Of a stretch of 64,000 nt of DNA, positions 1 through 9,736 are shown piece by piece. Position 1 is the first letter of the stretch. The number at the start of each line of letters is the position of its first letter. This DNA is from Novosphingobium sp. PhB165 (lineage in GTDB: Bacteria; Pseudomonadota; Alphaproteobacteria; Sphingomonadales; Sphingomonadaceae). The DNA lies in contig NZ_SLVB01000003.1 of assembly GCF_004341845.1 (NCBI RefSeq), positions 186,001 to 250,000 of the forward strand, given 5' to 3'. The notes under the pieces were generated by a model that was not told the DNA's origin, ran no database searches, and saw only the letters and a program-made list of their open reading frames with translations. A program made the translations under genes and the position numbers.

Positions 1-530
1 CGGTGCTTTTCCGGAATGGCATCGGCAATCGGCGAGAGGCTGGCGCGCACCGAGTGCACGGCCTTCATCCCCTCAAGCTCGCTCTTCTCCTCGTCCGACA
101 GGCCCTCATAGGCGGCGTACGTGCTGGCGAACTCGGTCTCGCCGCCCTTGTCCGGCGCGATACGGCAGGACAGCAAGGTGGCGAACGGCGGCGGCATGTC
201 CACGGTGATGCCGTCCATGTGCCAGAAGAACGTGCCGAGCACGTATTCCGGCTGCGGATTGATCTTCTCGTCCAGCGTGACCTGATAGACGTCCGCATCG
301 TTTGACTGGACGTTGTTGCGCGCAGTGAGGCGCACCTTTTCACCCATCAGGTTGGTGATTTCGAGCTGCTCGGCATCGGTGAGGTTCAGCTCGGGGAAGA
401 CCACGACGGTCCGTTCTTCCACCTTGGCGCGAATCGCCTTGGCCGCCTCAGGCGTGAAGATGTCCGCACGGTCATCCCAGACCACGCGTGAGCCGATATG
501 TTCCTTGATGTCTTCAAAGCGGATAGCCAT
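1..530 (-). CDS. TauD/TfdA family Fe(II)/2-oxoglutarate dioxygenase, 3' end cut by window edge
   Basis: About 176 N-terminal residues are visible; the C-terminus lies beyond base 1. The translation contains FFWHMDG, whose H-x-D is the first half of the iron-binding facial triad of this family, followed by the characteristic GGETEFAS stretch and a segment resembling the conserved AYEGLSDEEK region. The distal histidine and the 2-oxoglutarate-binding arginine would lie outside the window. The start at 530 is supported by a GGGAGAGG ribosome binding site just upstream. Family members hydroxylate small organic acids, sulfonates or phenoxy acids; the substrate cannot be told from this fragment. 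No operon partner is visible on this side. Confidence 0.85.
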   Translation of the reverse strand, partial: MAIRFEDIKEHIGSRVVWDDRADIFTPEAAKAIRAKVEERTVVVFPELNLTDAEQLEITNLMGEKVRLTARNNVQSNDADVYQVTLDEKINPQPEYVLGTFFWHMDGITVDMPPPFATLLSCRIAPDKGGETEFASTYAAYEGLSDEEKSELEGMKAVHSVRASLSPIADAIPEKH

Positions 531-744
531 CTGGCCGCCTCTCCCGTATTGGTTATGCTGAACATGTGTACAGCGTGACGAGACTCCGCGCAACCGTGTA
601 GCGACGGCAGCGCCGGGGCGACGATTTACGGCATGTCATTCAACGCTCTTCGTCGAACAGGATATGTCGCTCGTCGGGCGCAGGTGCCGCATTGTCGTAT
701 GCTTTCTAAGAGTGGCGCCCATAAAACAGGGAGCTTCTCATCAC

Positions 745-2568
745 ATGCCCAGACGTGCTCTTATCCGCGTCGCGCCGGCCCTCGCGGCCATGGCTTTCGC
801 GCTGACTTTCCCGGCAATGGCCTCCGCGCAATCGGCGCCTACCCCAACCGCACCTGCAAAAGCCGCCCCCGCCAAGCCGGCCTGGGTCGTCGCCAGCGAT
901 GCCGAGACAATGAAGCTGATCCAGCTCGAAGCGGCCTTCACCCCCGAGTCCGCCTCGCAGATGGGCCTCCCCGAATTCGACGGCAAGATCACTGACCTTT
1001 CGCTCGATGCCGACGATCGCCTCGTCGCCGCCTATCAAGCGCGCCTGGCCGACATCAAGAGCCGGATCGCGACCGAACAGCAGCCCGAAGTGCGTCAGGA
1101 TCTTCAGATCCTTGCCGCCTACATCCAGCGCCAGATCGACGGCATCAAGACCCATGATCGCCTGCAGATGAACTGGATCGACCTGCCGCAGGCAATCGCC
1201 TCCGGCTTCGGCGACCTGCTGTCCGATCAGACCCCGCCCGAGCGCCGCGCCAAGGCCGCCGAGCGCCTGCGCCGCTATGTCGGCAGCGAGCCGGGCACCA
1301 AGCCGGCCGTCGAACTCGCCAAGGCGCAGTTCCTCACCAGCCGCGAAGGTCATCTCGGCCCCTATCGCCGCGACGTGGAGCAGGCGATCGGCAATGTCCC
1401 GACCTATATCCAGGGCATCCACGCGCTCTTCGCGAAGTACGGCATCAAGGGCGCCGATGCCGATCTTGCCAAGCTCGACAAGCAGCTGACCGACTATGCC
1501 AAGTGGGCGCAGACCACGGTCCTCCCCGCCGCCCGCGCAGATTATCGCCTGCCCGAGGAAGTCTACGCGCTGAACCTCCAGCAGGTCGGCATCGATATCG
1601 ACCCGCGCCAGCTGATCGACCGTGCCGCGCGGGGCTACTACGTCACCCGCGCGCAGATGCAGGCGCTGGCCCCGGTGGTCGCGGCCAAGTTCGGCTACAA
1701 GGCCACCGACTACCCCTCGGTGATCCGCGAGCTGAAGAAGAACGTGATCCCCGCCGATCAGGTCGAGGCGCGGTACCGCAAGGTCAATGCCGAGCTGGAG
1801 GCCATTGTCCGCCGCGAAGACATCCTCACCCTGCCGCAGACCCAGCTACGCATGCGCCTCGCCACCCCCGCCGAGGCCGCCGCCGTGGCCGCGCCGCACA
1901 TGACCGCACCACGCCTCATCGGCAATACCGGCGAGCAAGGCGAATTCATCCTCACCACCGGCAATTCGCAGAAAGCCGAGGATGCCTATGACGACTTCGG
2001 CTACGATGCCGCCACCTGGACGCTGAGCGCCCACGAAGCGCGCCCGGGCCACGAATTGCAGTTCGGGGCCATGGTCGATCACGGCGTCTCGCTCGCCCGC
2101 GCGCTCTATGCGTTCAACAGCGTGAACGCCGAAGGCTGGGCACTCTATGCAGAGGGCGAGATGCTGCCCTACGAGCCGGTCGAGGGGCAGCTCATCGCAT
2201 TGCAGGCCCGCCTCCAGCGTCAGGCCCGCGCCATGCTCGATCCGATGCTCAACCTCGGCATGATCGATCTCGACAGTGCCCGGCGAGTGCTGCGGGATGA
2301 AGTGGTGCTGTCCAAGGGCATGACCGATCAGGAGCTGGACCGTTACACCTTCCGCATGCCGGGACAGGCAGGTTCGTACTATTACGGCTTCGAGCAACTC
2401 GCCCAGCTACGCGTGAAGACCGAGAAGGCGCTGGGCCCGGCGTTCAACCGCAAGGCCTATCACGACTTCATTCTCTCGCAGGGCCTCCTGCCGCTCTCGA
2501 TCCTTGCCGAGACCGTGGAGCGCGACTTCATCCCCGCACAGAAAGCCGCGGCGGCCGCCTCGAAGTAG
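745..2568 (+). CDS. DUF885 family protein, secreted, putative metallopeptidase-like
   Basis: 607 residues. The N-terminus is a Sec signal peptide ending near AMASA, followed by a Pro/Ala linker, so the protein is probably periplasmic. The body matches DUF885: the signature HEARPGHELQ starts at about residue 430 and is followed by NAEGWALYAEG, the pair of His/Glu segments thought to form a zinc-peptidase-like site in this family. Length fits the family (about 580-610). The start at 745 was chosen over an in-frame upstream start at 664 because it begins the signal peptide and follows a purine-rich GGGAG. It stands alone, with no same-strand partner. Activity within the family is poorly established, so the peptidase role is inference. 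Confidence 0.85.
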   Translation: MPRRALIRVAPALAAMAFALTFPAMASAQSAPTPTAPAKAAPAKPAWVVASDAETMKLIQLEAAFTPESASQMGLPEFDGKITDLSLDADDRLVAAYQARLADIKSRIATEQQPEVRQDLQILAAYIQRQIDGIKTHDRLQMNWIDLPQAIASGFGDLLSDQTPPERRAKAAERLRRYVGSEPGTKPAVELAKAQFLTSREGHLGPYRRDVEQAIGNVPTYIQGIHALFAKYGIKGADADLAKLDKQLTDYAKWAQTTVLPAARADYRLPEEVYALNLQQVGIDIDPRQLIDRAARGYYVTRAQMQALAPVVAAKFGYKATDYPSVIRELKKNVIPADQVEARYRKVNAELEAIVRREDILTLPQTQLRMRLATPAEAAAVAAPHMTAPRLIGNTGEQGEFILTTGNSQKAEDAYDDFGYDAATWTLSAHEARPGHELQFGAMVDHGVSLARALYAFNSVNAEGWALYAEGEMLPYEPVEGQLIALQARLQRQARAMLDPMLNLGMIDLDSARRVLRDEVVLSKGMTDQELDRYTFRMPGQAGSYYYGFEQLAQLRVKTEKALGPAFNRKAYHDFILSQGLLPLSILAETVERDFIPAQKAAAAASK

Positions 2569-2839
2569 CCCCCCCGACTTCCCTCGTCATTGCGCGGGCC
2601 GCAGGGCCCGCGGCCTGCCCGGGCTCATGCGAACCGCCCTGGCAGGCTGCTCCTTCGGGGGCGCAATGGTGTGGAGGGATCGCAAGGTGACAGTCCGGTT
2701 GACACAGTTGACACGGTCCTGAACCGAAAAGCCGTCCCCGGTCTGGAGCCGGCGTCCGTGGCATAAATCCGACGATTTCAAAGAACTCTGCTGCCGCGCA
2801 AGATGACAGAACAAAGCCCTGTAGGAAAATTCGCCCCGA

Positions 2840-3613
2840 TCAGATCCCGGCCGCCATGCCGCCGGTGACGCGCAGGGTCTCGCCGGTGACGAAGCGGGCG
2901 CGCGCTGACGAGAGGAACAGCATGGCCTCGACGATATCCGCCTCTTCGCCGAAGGCGTCGAGATACTGCATCGCCTTCACCCGCACCTTGGTCGCTTCGG
3001 GCAGTTCGTTGCGGATCGTGTCGGTCAGGATCAGGCCGGGCGAGATCGCGTTCACGCGGATGCCCTCGGGCGCGAGTTCGCGGGCGAAAGTGATCGTCAG
3101 CCCGGCAACCGCCAGCTTGGACGTGCCATAGGCCGTGCCGCCCATATGGGCAGCGGACGAGGAGATGTTGACGATATTCGCGCCGGCTCGGCCTGCCATG
3201 TAGGGCTTCGCCGCCAGCGTGGCGATGACGGTGCCCATGACGTTGACGTCGAACAGGCGCCGCACCTTGGCCACCCCCATCGCCGCGATCGGCTGGCTGT
3301 ATTCGTCGCTGTGAAGGCCCGCATTGTTGATGAGGAGGTCGATCCCGCCCTGCGCCGCCGCAGCTTCGGCCATGATCGCCGCCATGCGCGCTTCATCGGT
3401 CACGTCGCCTGCATAGCCGGTGGCGCTGCCGCCCGCCGCCCGGATCGCTGCTGCCGCCGCTTCGGCTTCTGCGCCGTCGCGGTCTACCAGCACCGCATGG
3501 GCGCCCTCGGCGGCCAGCGCCTCACCGAAAGACTTGCCGAAGCCGCGACCGCCCCCGGTCACCACCGCGACGGAGCCCGCTCTATCTCCAGTTGATGCGA
3601 CCGTTCCGTTCAT
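2840..3613 (-). CDS. SDR family NAD(P)-dependent oxidoreductase
   Basis: 257 residues, the usual length of a classical short-chain dehydrogenase. The cofactor-binding TGGGRGFG lies near residue 20, DVTD marks the adenine pocket, NNAG the central strand, the catalytic Ser is in NISSSAA and the Tyr-x-x-x-Lys in AYGTSK. An Asp after the second strand (VDRDG) suggests NAD rather than NADP. The C-terminal VTGGMAAG resembles the typical SDR end. Substrate cannot be predicted. The gene is transcribed with the carboxypeptidase upstream (gap about 105 bp) but a functional link is not evident. Confidence 0.88.
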   Translation of the reverse strand: MNGTVASTGDRAGSVAVVTGGGRGFGKSFGEALAAEGAHAVLVDRDGAEAEAAAAAIRAAGGSATGYAGDVTDEARMAAIMAEAAAAQGGIDLLINNAGLHSDEYSQPIAAMGVAKVRRLFDVNVMGTVIATLAAKPYMAGRAGANIVNISSSAAHMGGTAYGTSKLAVAGLTITFARELAPEGIRVNAISPGLILTDTIRNELPEATKVRVKAMQYLDAFGEEADIVEAMLFLSSARARFVTGETLRVTGGMAAGI

Positions 3614-3718
3614 CCTTGCTCTCCATCGCGCTGCTTTGACGGAGGATCTAAGGGTGAAAGGCGGTCAGCACCAAACGCGGGCACGATGCCTGATCGCTGC
3701 TGCCCCGACGGGCAGGCA

Positions 3719-5368
3719 TCAGTTGCCGGTGCCGCCGGACGTCTTGCGGATGAACGCCGCCACATTGTCGTGCAGTTCATGCAGCGACGGCAGGTGGGCA
3801 TAGACCATGTGGCCGGATTCGTAGTGGCGATACTCCACATTCGCCTGAAGCGCGGGTGGCACCGGCAAGTGCTGCATCTCGAACACGCCTTCGTAATAGG
3901 GCGTCGAGACATCGAAATAGCCGCCGTTGACCATGACCTTCATGGTCGGGTTCTGCTTCATCGCAATGGCCAGATCGGGCAGCACGTTGGGCAGCGCGAT
4001 CAGCGGCTTGCCCGCGCCGGGGGGCTGGTGGCGATAGTCCCAGCTGCCGTAGATGCTGATTCCCGGCTTGAACTGCTTGTCGCCGCCCTCCCCGGCGCCG
4101 TAATGCAGCGTGCCGCGCACGTACTGGTTGAACGCCGCGATATAGGCGCCTTCCAGCGCCGCGCTCTGCGGATCGTAATCGGCCACTTTGCTCAGCGGAT
4201 CCAGCGTCGCCCCGGCAAAGCGCGTGTCCAGCGTGCCGGTGGTCAGCCCCTGATCGGCCAGCAGTTCCTTCTGGAAGGCGCCGTATTCGATCCTGAGGTT
4301 GGTCTTCAGCAGATAGTCCACCGGCAGCCCGGTATAGGCTGCGAGTTGGGCGGCGATGCGGTGACGCTCGGCATCGGGCAGCGCGTTGCCCTTCATCAGT
4401 GCCTGCGCATAATCGCCCGTCGCGAAAGCCTCTACCTGGGCGAGCAGGGTCTTGAGATCGGCCGGCCGGTCGGCCAGCTTGTTGTGATACCACGCGGTCG
4501 CCGCATAAGTGGGCAGCGCGACGATATAGGGCAGGTCCACCGTGGGATTGGTCTGCGGATCATCCGGCATCAGATCCCAGTTCAGGATGTCCGACAGCAA
4601 GATCACGCCATTGAGGTCGATCGACTTGTTCTGCAAGGCCAGCGTCATGCCCGCCGCGCGCATCGTGCCGTAGCTTTCGCCGAACAGGTACTTGGGCGAA
4701 TTCCAGCGCCCGTACTTGTTCAGGAACTGCTCCACGAACTGCGCGAAGGCATCGATGTCCTGATCGACGCCGTAGAAGGCTTTGGCCTTGTCCTTCCCCG
4801 CGATGCGGCTGAAGCCGGTGCCCGGTGCATCGATGAAGACCAGATCGCTGGCGTCGAGCAGGCTCGCGTCGTTGTTCACGGTGCTGTAGGGCGCCGGCGC
4901 GGTATGGGCATTGTCGGCCGTTTGCACGCGCACCGGACCGAAGGCGCCCATGTGCAGCCAGACGCTCGACGAGCCCGGTCCGCCATTGAACAGGAAAGTG
5001 ATCGGGCGATCCGGCGAACGCACGCCGTCTTTGAAATAGGCGACGTAGAACATCGAGGCTTCGGCCTTGCCCGCCTTCGCGTCGTCGTCGTCATCGGAGG
5101 CCTTGGCGTCAAGCGCGTCGGTGTCTTCCCAGCCCTTGGCATGGGCAACCAGCGTCCCCGCCACCGCGTGATAGGCGATGCGCGAGCCGCCGACGCTGAC
5201 CGATCCGGTGGACTGCACCGCTTCCGGCTGGAACAGCGCGACCGGCTTGTCCGCATCGCCCGACGGCGCATTCACCGGCGCATCCGCCTTGGTCGCGGGT
5301 GGCGCGGCCAGCGCGGCGGACGCGGCCAGCAGGCAAGCGAAGGGAACGGCGGCCAGGGCAGGCTTCAT
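3719..5368 (-). CDS. Secreted S10 family serine carboxypeptidase
   Basis: 549 residues with a cleavable signal peptide (hydrophobic core ending AALAAPP) and a charged DDDDD linker near residue 90. Peptidase S10 hallmarks are all present: FNGGPGSSS forms the oxyanion region, FGESYG carries the nucleophilic serine, NGGYFDVSTP the catalytic aspartate and YESGHMVY the catalytic histidine. The enzyme should remove C-terminal residues from peptides in the periplasm or outside the cell. It lies downstream of the rplA terminator and is an independent unit. Nothing in the sequence suggests inactivation. Confidence 0.9.
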   Translation of the reverse strand: MKPALAAVPFACLLAASAALAAPPATKADAPVNAPSGDADKPVALFQPEAVQSTGSVSVGGSRIAYHAVAGTLVAHAKGWEDTDALDAKASDDDDDAKAGKAEASMFYVAYFKDGVRSPDRPITFLFNGGPGSSSVWLHMGAFGPVRVQTADNAHTAPAPYSTVNNDASLLDASDLVFIDAPGTGFSRIAGKDKAKAFYGVDQDIDAFAQFVEQFLNKYGRWNSPKYLFGESYGTMRAAGMTLALQNKSIDLNGVILLSDILNWDLMPDDPQTNPTVDLPYIVALPTYAATAWYHNKLADRPADLKTLLAQVEAFATGDYAQALMKGNALPDAERHRIAAQLAAYTGLPVDYLLKTNLRIEYGAFQKELLADQGLTTGTLDTRFAGATLDPLSKVADYDPQSAALEGAYIAAFNQYVRGTLHYGAGEGGDKQFKPGISIYGSWDYRHQPPGAGKPLIALPNVLPDLAIAMKQNPTMKVMVNGGYFDVSTPYYEGVFEMQHLPVPPALQANVEYRHYESGHMVYAHLPSLHELHDNVAAFIRKTSGGTGN

Positions 5369-5479
5369 CTATCGACTTTCGGGAAAGGGCGACCACGATC
5401 GGAAGCGGCCAAGTTACGGGGCCGCCTTCGCAAAGCAAGCCTTTCGGCGGGTTAAATTGTCGGCTTTGGCAGACAAACG

Positions 5480-5510
5480 AAAAGGGCCGGAGGTTTCCCT
5501 CCGGCCCTTA
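5480..5510 (-). terminator. Intrinsic terminator of rplK-rplA
   Basis: An 11-bp perfect GC-rich stem (5483-5493 with 5498-5508) with a TTTC loop. Read on the minus strand it is followed by TTTTCGTTTG. It sits between the end of rplA and the divergent promoter area of the carboxypeptidase, so it should end the ribosomal protein transcript. Confidence 0.85.
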
Positions 5511-5535
5511 AATCCGTTTCGCGGTTCCTGAAAAA

Positions 5536-6237
5536 TCAGGCGCCGGCGATCTCGGTCGTGTCGATCTTGAGGCCGGGGCCCATCGACGACGAAAGCGAGA
5601 TCTTGCGAACGTACTTGCCCTTCGAGCCCGAGGGCTTGGCCTTGACGATCGCATCGACGAACGCGCTGAAGTTGGTCAGCAGGTCGGCGTCCGAGAACGA
5701 CATCTTGCCGATGCCGGCGTGGATGATGCCCTGCTTCTCAACGCGGAACTCGATCTGGCCGCCCTTGGCGTCCTTCACGGCCTGCGTCACGTTCGGGGTA
5801 ACCGTGCCGAGCTTCGGGTTCGGCATCAGGCCCTTCGGACCCAGCAGCTTACCGAGACGGCCGACGACGCCCATCATGTCCGGGGTGGCAATGACGCGGT
5901 CGTAGTCGAGGTTGCCGGCCTGCATGTCGTCCATGAGGTCTTCCGCACCAACCTTGTCGGCGCCGGCGGCGAGAGCTTCCGCAGCCTTGTCGCCCTTGGC
6001 GAACACGGCAACGCGAACGGTCTTGCCGGTGCCGGCCGGAAGCGAAACCATGCCGCGAACCATCTGGTCGGCGTGACGCGGGTCAACGCCCAGGTTCATC
6101 GCGACTTCGACGGTTTCGTCGAACTTGGTCGTCTTCAGGTCGCGCAGGGTCTGCAGCGCTTCAGCGACGGGGTAGTGCTTGAGGTTGTCGCCGAGCTTTT
6201 CGGTCAGCGACTTCTGCTTCTTGGTCACCTTGGCCAT
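5536..6237 (-). CDS. rplA: 50S ribosomal protein L1
   Basis: 233 residues, standard L1 length. The sequence begins MAKVTKKQK and carries the conserved L1 segments [29 protein letters not shown] and [17 protein letters not shown]1 binds 23S rRNA at the mobile L1 stalk and in many bacteria autoregulates the L11-L1 operon. An in-frame extension to 6357 was rejected because it overlaps rplK and has no L1 similarity. The start is 4 bp downstream of the rplK stop, indicating translational coupling. rplJ-rplL do not follow; a strong terminator does. Confidence 0.98.
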   Translation of the reverse strand: MAKVTKKQKSLTEKLGDNLKHYPVAEALQTLRDLKTTKFDETVEVAMNLGVDPRHADQMVRGMVSLPAGTGKTVRVAVFAKGDKAAEALAAGADKVGAEDLMDDMQAGNLDYDRVIATPDMMGVVGRLGKLLGPKGLMPNPKLGTVTPNVTQAVKDAKGGQIEFRVEKQGIIHAGIGKMSFSDADLLTNFSAFVDAIVKAKPSGSKGKYVRKISLSSSMGPGLKIDTTEIAGA

Positions 6238-6241
6238 GGAA

Positions 6242-6673
6242 TCAGCCCTCCACCACTTCGAGGCCCATCGCGCGGGCCGAACCTTCGATGATCTTGGTGG
6301 CGGCTTCAATGTCGTTGGCATTGAGGTCGGCCATCTTGACCTGAGCGATTTCGGCAAGCTGCGAGCGCTTGACGGTACCGGCGCTGATCTTGCCCGGCTC
6401 CTTCGAGCCCGACTTCAGATTCACGGCCTTCTTGATGAGGAAGGTCGCCGGGGGCGTCTTGGTGACGAACGTGAAGCTGCGATCCGCATACACCGTGATG
6501 ATGGTGGGGATCGGCATGCCCTTTTCGAGCTCCTGCGTGGCGGCATTGAACGCCTTGCAGAATTCCATGATGTTCACGCCGCGCTGACCCAGCGCAGGGC
6601 CGATCGGCGGGGACGGCGTGGCGCTGCCGGCCTTGACCTGCAGCTTGATGTAACCTTCGATCTTCTTGGCCAT
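6242..6673 (-). CDS. rplK: 50S ribosomal protein L11
   Basis: 143 residues, typical. It begins [13 protein letters not shown], followed by the [20 protein letters not shown] motif that is diagnostic for L11; the C-terminal RNA-binding domain contains [22 protein letters not shown]11 binds the GTPase-associated region of 23S rRNA and is the target of thiopeptides and of RelA signalling. It heads a two-gene unit with rplA. The gene directly upstream on the same strand is an acyltransferase rather than nusG, which is unusual. Confidence 0.98.
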   Translation of the reverse strand: MAKKIEGYIKLQVKAGSATPSPPIGPALGQRGVNIMEFCKAFNAATQELEKGMPIPTIITVYADRSFTFVTKTPPATFLIKKAVNLKSGSKEPGKISAGTVKRSQLAEIAQVKMADLNANDIEAATKIIEGSARAMGLEVVEG

Positions 6674-6832
6674 GTGGCCACTCCTTCACACTTTCGCAGC
6701 CGCTTGGCGGATGCTCATGTTTAGCGGTTTTACGGACACTGGCGCATCCTCCCGCAGGGAATCGCACCGGAACGGATCCGGTCCGAAGGGCGCGCCCCTA
6801 AACGAAATCGGAAAGAAAGGAAAGGGCCGAGT

Positions 6833-7963
6833 TCAGGCCCCGCCCATATCGGCCGACGCGCCGGACGGACCTGCCACCCGCCGCTGTGCCCGCTGATCTG
6901 CCCGCCGCTGCCATACCGCGCGGATCGCGTGGCGGGCCGGGCCCTCGATATAGCGGAACGAGACGTCCGCAGCCAGCAGTACCAACGCCGAGTAGAGCAG
7001 GGTCACCACAATCCAGGTGGTGCCGTCTCCGGGAATATGCCCGAAGCGTTGCTCGCCCAGCATCAATATCGGCCAGTGCACGAGGTAGATCGCATAGGAC
7101 CGGTCGCCCAGCCAGCGCATCGGCGCCGAACCCATGATCTTCAGCCGCAATGCCAGCAGCAACAGCGCCGGCCATGCCAGCAGGCTCAGCGGCAGCAGGG
7201 AACTCATCCGGCCCATGTCGAGCGAAATGCCGATCGCCATGAGGCACAGCAACAGCATCGACGGCGCATGGCGCAGCCGCGCCCGCGCATGCCAGAGCAC
7301 CTGGCCAAGGAAGAAGCCGAGCAATCCGCGCGGCAGGCCATCCCCGACCCAGGGGCCGCCCGCCCTGCCCTGCACCGCGAAATGCAGCAGGGCGCCCAGG
7401 ATCGCCAGTACCGTCACCCGCTGCAATGTGCGCCGACCGCCCACCGCTCCGAGCGCGAACAGCACGTAACAGGCGCATTCGACCGAGATCGACCAGCTCG
7501 GTCCGTCGAAACTGTGCCCAACCCAGCCGACGAAGCCCTGCAACATGAAAAGGTGCGCCATCAAGGCGAGCGGGGTGTTGCCGGGATCGTCCAGAAACAC
7601 CACGCCGCAGACCAGCAGCATGACAAGGTGTAGCGGATAGAGCCGCGCCGCGCGCGCCACCGCGAAGCTCTCCAGCGTGCCGCGCCGAAGCACATAGCCC
7701 TGCCCCGGCGAGCGCTCGATCAAATAGACATGCGCGAAGATGTAGCCAGAGATCAGGAAGAACAGGTCCACCAGCGTCCAGCCCCAGTGCTGGAACCAGC
7801 GCAGCAGTCCCGGCAGCGCCGCGTTCACGTCGGGCGCGAACAGCGATTGCGGGTGGTAGAGCAGCGCGACCCCGCACGCGGCAAGCCCGCGCAACCCATC
7901 GAGACGCGTCAAGCGTCCGCCCGGCCCTGTCGCCTCGCCTTTCAAGGTTGCGAAAATCCCCAT
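6833..7963 (-). CDS. Acyltransferase 3 family integral membrane protein (OafA/YrhL-like)
   Basis: 376 residues with about ten predicted transmembrane helices. The N-terminus RLTRLDGLRGLAACGV matches the conserved start of acyltransferase-3 proteins, WTLVDLFFLISGYIF the second helix, and ARAARLYPLHLV the R-x-Y-P-x-H region used in acyl transfer. Such enzymes O-acetylate surface polysaccharides, peptidoglycan or lipids; the acceptor here is unknown. It lies between rplK and nusG and probably arrived as an insertion into an ancestral ribosomal cluster. The reading frame overlapping it on the same strand is a shadow. Confidence 0.88.
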   Translation of the reverse strand: MGIFATLKGEATGPGGRLTRLDGLRGLAACGVALLYHPQSLFAPDVNAALPGLLRWFQHWGWTLVDLFFLISGYIFAHVYLIERSPGQGYVLRRGTLESFAVARAARLYPLHLVMLLVCGVVFLDDPGNTPLALMAHLFMLQGFVGWVGHSFDGPSWSISVECACYVLFALGAVGGRRTLQRVTVLAILGALLHFAVQGRAGGPWVGDGLPRGLLGFFLGQVLWHARARLRHAPSMLLLCLMAIGISLDMGRMSSLLPLSLLAWPALLLLALRLKIMGSAPMRWLGDRSYAIYLVHWPILMLGEQRFGHIPGDGTTWIVVTLLYSALVLLAADVSFRYIEGPARHAIRAVWQRRADQRAQRRVAGPSGASADMGGA

Positions 7964-8049
7964 CGCCCGAATGCTTAGCAGGGTCAGGGTTAAGAGGCTG
8001 ATAATTGCGGCTTCACGCCGCGCCCGCCGCTCGCCATATCGGCCGGACC

Positions 8050-8754
8050 ATGGAAAATACCGAACTCGACCAGTTGATCTGGAATGCTCTCACCGGCGAA
8101 CAGGCGCGTTTTGCACTCGGGAGCGGCAATGCCCGCCGCTTCCATCCCGATATCGGCCCACTGGCGGCAGTGCGCGACCATTCGCCCGAAAGTCTTGCCG
8201 ACTTCGCCGCGCTGTGCCGCGAACATGGGCCGCTCGCGCTGATGCAGCCCGGCGAATCGGTTCCCGTGCCCGGCATCGATCTCGTGAAGACCGCGAAAGG
8301 CGTGCAGATGATCTTCGCCGGGGACGCAGCGGCGCGGGATGCCATCGACGCGGCGGTACAGGACCCGCGCATCGTCTCGCTGGAGACGCCGGACCATCCC
8401 GAGATGCTGGAACTGGCCACGCTGACCGAGCCGGGCCCCTTCGGCACGCGGACCGGCGAACTGGGCGAATTCTGGGGTGTGAAAGAGGATGGCCGCCTGC
8501 TCGCCATGGCCGGCCAGCGCACCCGCACCGGATCCCATATCGAAGTCAGCGCCGTCTGCGCCCATCCCGACGCGCGGGGCCGCGGGCTGGCCGCCCTGCT
8601 CTCCCGCCGGGTCGCCGCCGCGATTCTCGACACCGGCCGCACACCGATCCTGCATTCCTATGCCGACAATGCCGCCGCGCTGGCGCTTTATCACAAGCTC
8701 GGCTTCGTCGAGCGCGCGCGCGTGAGCCTGACGATCTACGCACCTAGCGCCTGA
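8050..8754 (+). CDS. GNAT family N-acetyltransferase
   Basis: 234 residues. The acetyl-CoA-binding motif A is clear near the middle of the C-terminal half: VSAVCAHPDARGRGLAALL, with RGRGLA forming the pyrophosphate loop. It is followed by DNAAALALYHKLGF, motif B. The N-terminal 100 residues are a separate less conserved domain, as in the FR47-like subgroup. The ATG at 8050 is preferred over an upstream in-frame ATG at 8005 because the upstream segment is basic and unlike the family. It is convergent with nusG and shares its terminator. Confidence 0.85.
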   Translation: MENTELDQLIWNALTGEQARFALGSGNARRFHPDIGPLAAVRDHSPESLADFAALCREHGPLALMQPGESVPVPGIDLVKTAKGVQMIFAGDAAARDAIDAAVQDPRIVSLETPDHPEMLELATLTEPGPFGTRTGELGEFWGVKEDGRLLAMAGQRTRTGSHIEVSAVCAHPDARGRGLAALLSRRVAAAILDTGRTPILHSYADNAAALALYHKLGFVERARVSLTIYAPSA

Positions 8755-8760
8755 AACGAA

Positions 8761-8797
8761 AAAGAGGCGCTTTCCACCTGGGAAAGCGCCTCTTTTC
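8761..8797. terminator. Bidirectional terminator between the GNAT gene and nusG
   Basis: A perfect 15-bp stem (8761-8775 with 8781-8795) and 5-nt loop. A tracts before and T tracts after the stem make it a plausible intrinsic terminator in both directions, serving the converging GNAT (+) and nusG (-) genes. Confidence 0.88.
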
Positions 8798-8833
8798 GAT
8801 CCAGCAGCCCCGCACGAAGCGAGGCGACGCGGA

Positions 8834-9370
8834 TTACTTGCTGAGTTCGACGTGCTCGAAATCGAGTTCGACCGGCGTCGCGCGGCCAAAGATCGAGACC
8901 GAAACCTTGACGCGGTTCTTGTCGAAATCGAGTTCCTCGACAATGCCGTTGAAGGTCGCGAACGGACCGTCCAGCACCTTGACCGAATCGCCGATCTCGT
9001 AATCGATGCTGACCGTCTTGCGCGGGGCAGCGGCAGCGGCTTCGGCAGCGCCGAAGTAGCGCGCGGCCTCGCTCTCGCTGATCGCCTGCGGCTTGCCGCT
9101 CGATCCCAGGAAGCCGGTGACCTTCGGGGTGTTCTTGACGAGGTGATAGACGTCGTCGTTCAGCGTCAGCTTGGCGAGCACGTAACCGGGCATGGTCTTG
9201 CGCTCGACCTGGACTTTCTTGCCGCGCTTGACCTCGGTGATGGTCTCGTGCGGAACCTGCACGTCCTCAACGAGCTGCGACAGCCCCATACGCTCGGCTT
9301 CGCCGAGGATGGATTCCTTCACCTTGTTCTCGAAGCCGGAATAGGCGTGGATGATGTACCAGCGGGCCAT
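8834..9370 (-). CDS. nusG: Transcription termination/antitermination factor NusG
   Basis: 178 residues, normal for NusG. The N-terminal NGN domain begins MARWYIIHAYSGFENKV and contains KKVQVERKTMPGYVLAKL; the C-terminal KOW domain contains GDSVKVLDGPFATFNGIVEE. NusG binds RNA polymerase and couples it to Rho or to ribosomal protein S10. It follows secE by 22 bp on the same strand, the canonical order. A terminator directly after it separates it from rplK, which in most bacteria belongs to the same operon. Confidence 0.98.
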   Translation of the reverse strand: MARWYIIHAYSGFENKVKESILGEAERMGLSQLVEDVQVPHETITEVKRGKKVQVERKTMPGYVLAKLTLNDDVYHLVKNTPKVTGFLGSSGKPQAISESEAARYFGAAEAAAAAPRKTVSIDYEIGDSVKVLDGPFATFNGIVEELDFDKNRVKVSVSIFGRATPVELDFEHVELSK

Positions 9371-9392
9371 GGTTCTCTCTCGTTGTCTGGTT

Positions 9393-9590
9393 TCAGCCGA
9401 TCAGCGACAGGAGCGAGCTGACGATCCAGCCGAACAGTGCGTCGATGCCCAGGAAGAACACTGCCAGCAGCAGCGTCATCAGGCCGACGAAGATCGCGGT
9501 CGTCACCGTTTCCTGGCGCGACGGCCAGTGAATCTTGGAGGCTTCGCTGCGCACCTGGCGGAAGAATTCGCCCGGAGTGGTCTTGGCCAT
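9393..9590 (-). CDS. secE: Preprotein translocase subunit SecE
   Basis: 65 residues, the short single-span form found in most bacteria other than enterobacteria. It starts MAKTTPGEFFRQVRSEASKIHWPSRQE: the K-x-x-W-P-[ST] motif before the transmembrane helix is diagnostic. The single helix (VTTAIFVGLMTLLLAVFFLGI) anchors the protein in SecYEG. A longer in-frame start at 9674 was rejected because the extra residues are arginine-rich and do not match the family. Confidence 0.95.
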   Translation of the reverse strand: MAKTTPGEFFRQVRSEASKIHWPSRQETVTTAIFVGLMTLLLAVFFLGIDALFGWIVSSLLSLIG

Positions 9591-9736
9591 GTCAGTCGTA
9601 CTCGCATCTCTGCCTGGTGCCCGGGATGGAAGCCCGGGCGGGAAAATGTCTCGCCGCTTCCGGCTAGGGGCCATCGCCGCCCCGGCCGGGGCCGGGAGGG
9701 GCAGATAGGATCCTTATGTCGGAAGGAAAGCGCGAC

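Noticed and set aside
3686..5455. A 589-residue plus-strand frame over the carboxypeptidase
   Set aside because: Antisense shadow of the S10 gene; no ribosome binding site or family.
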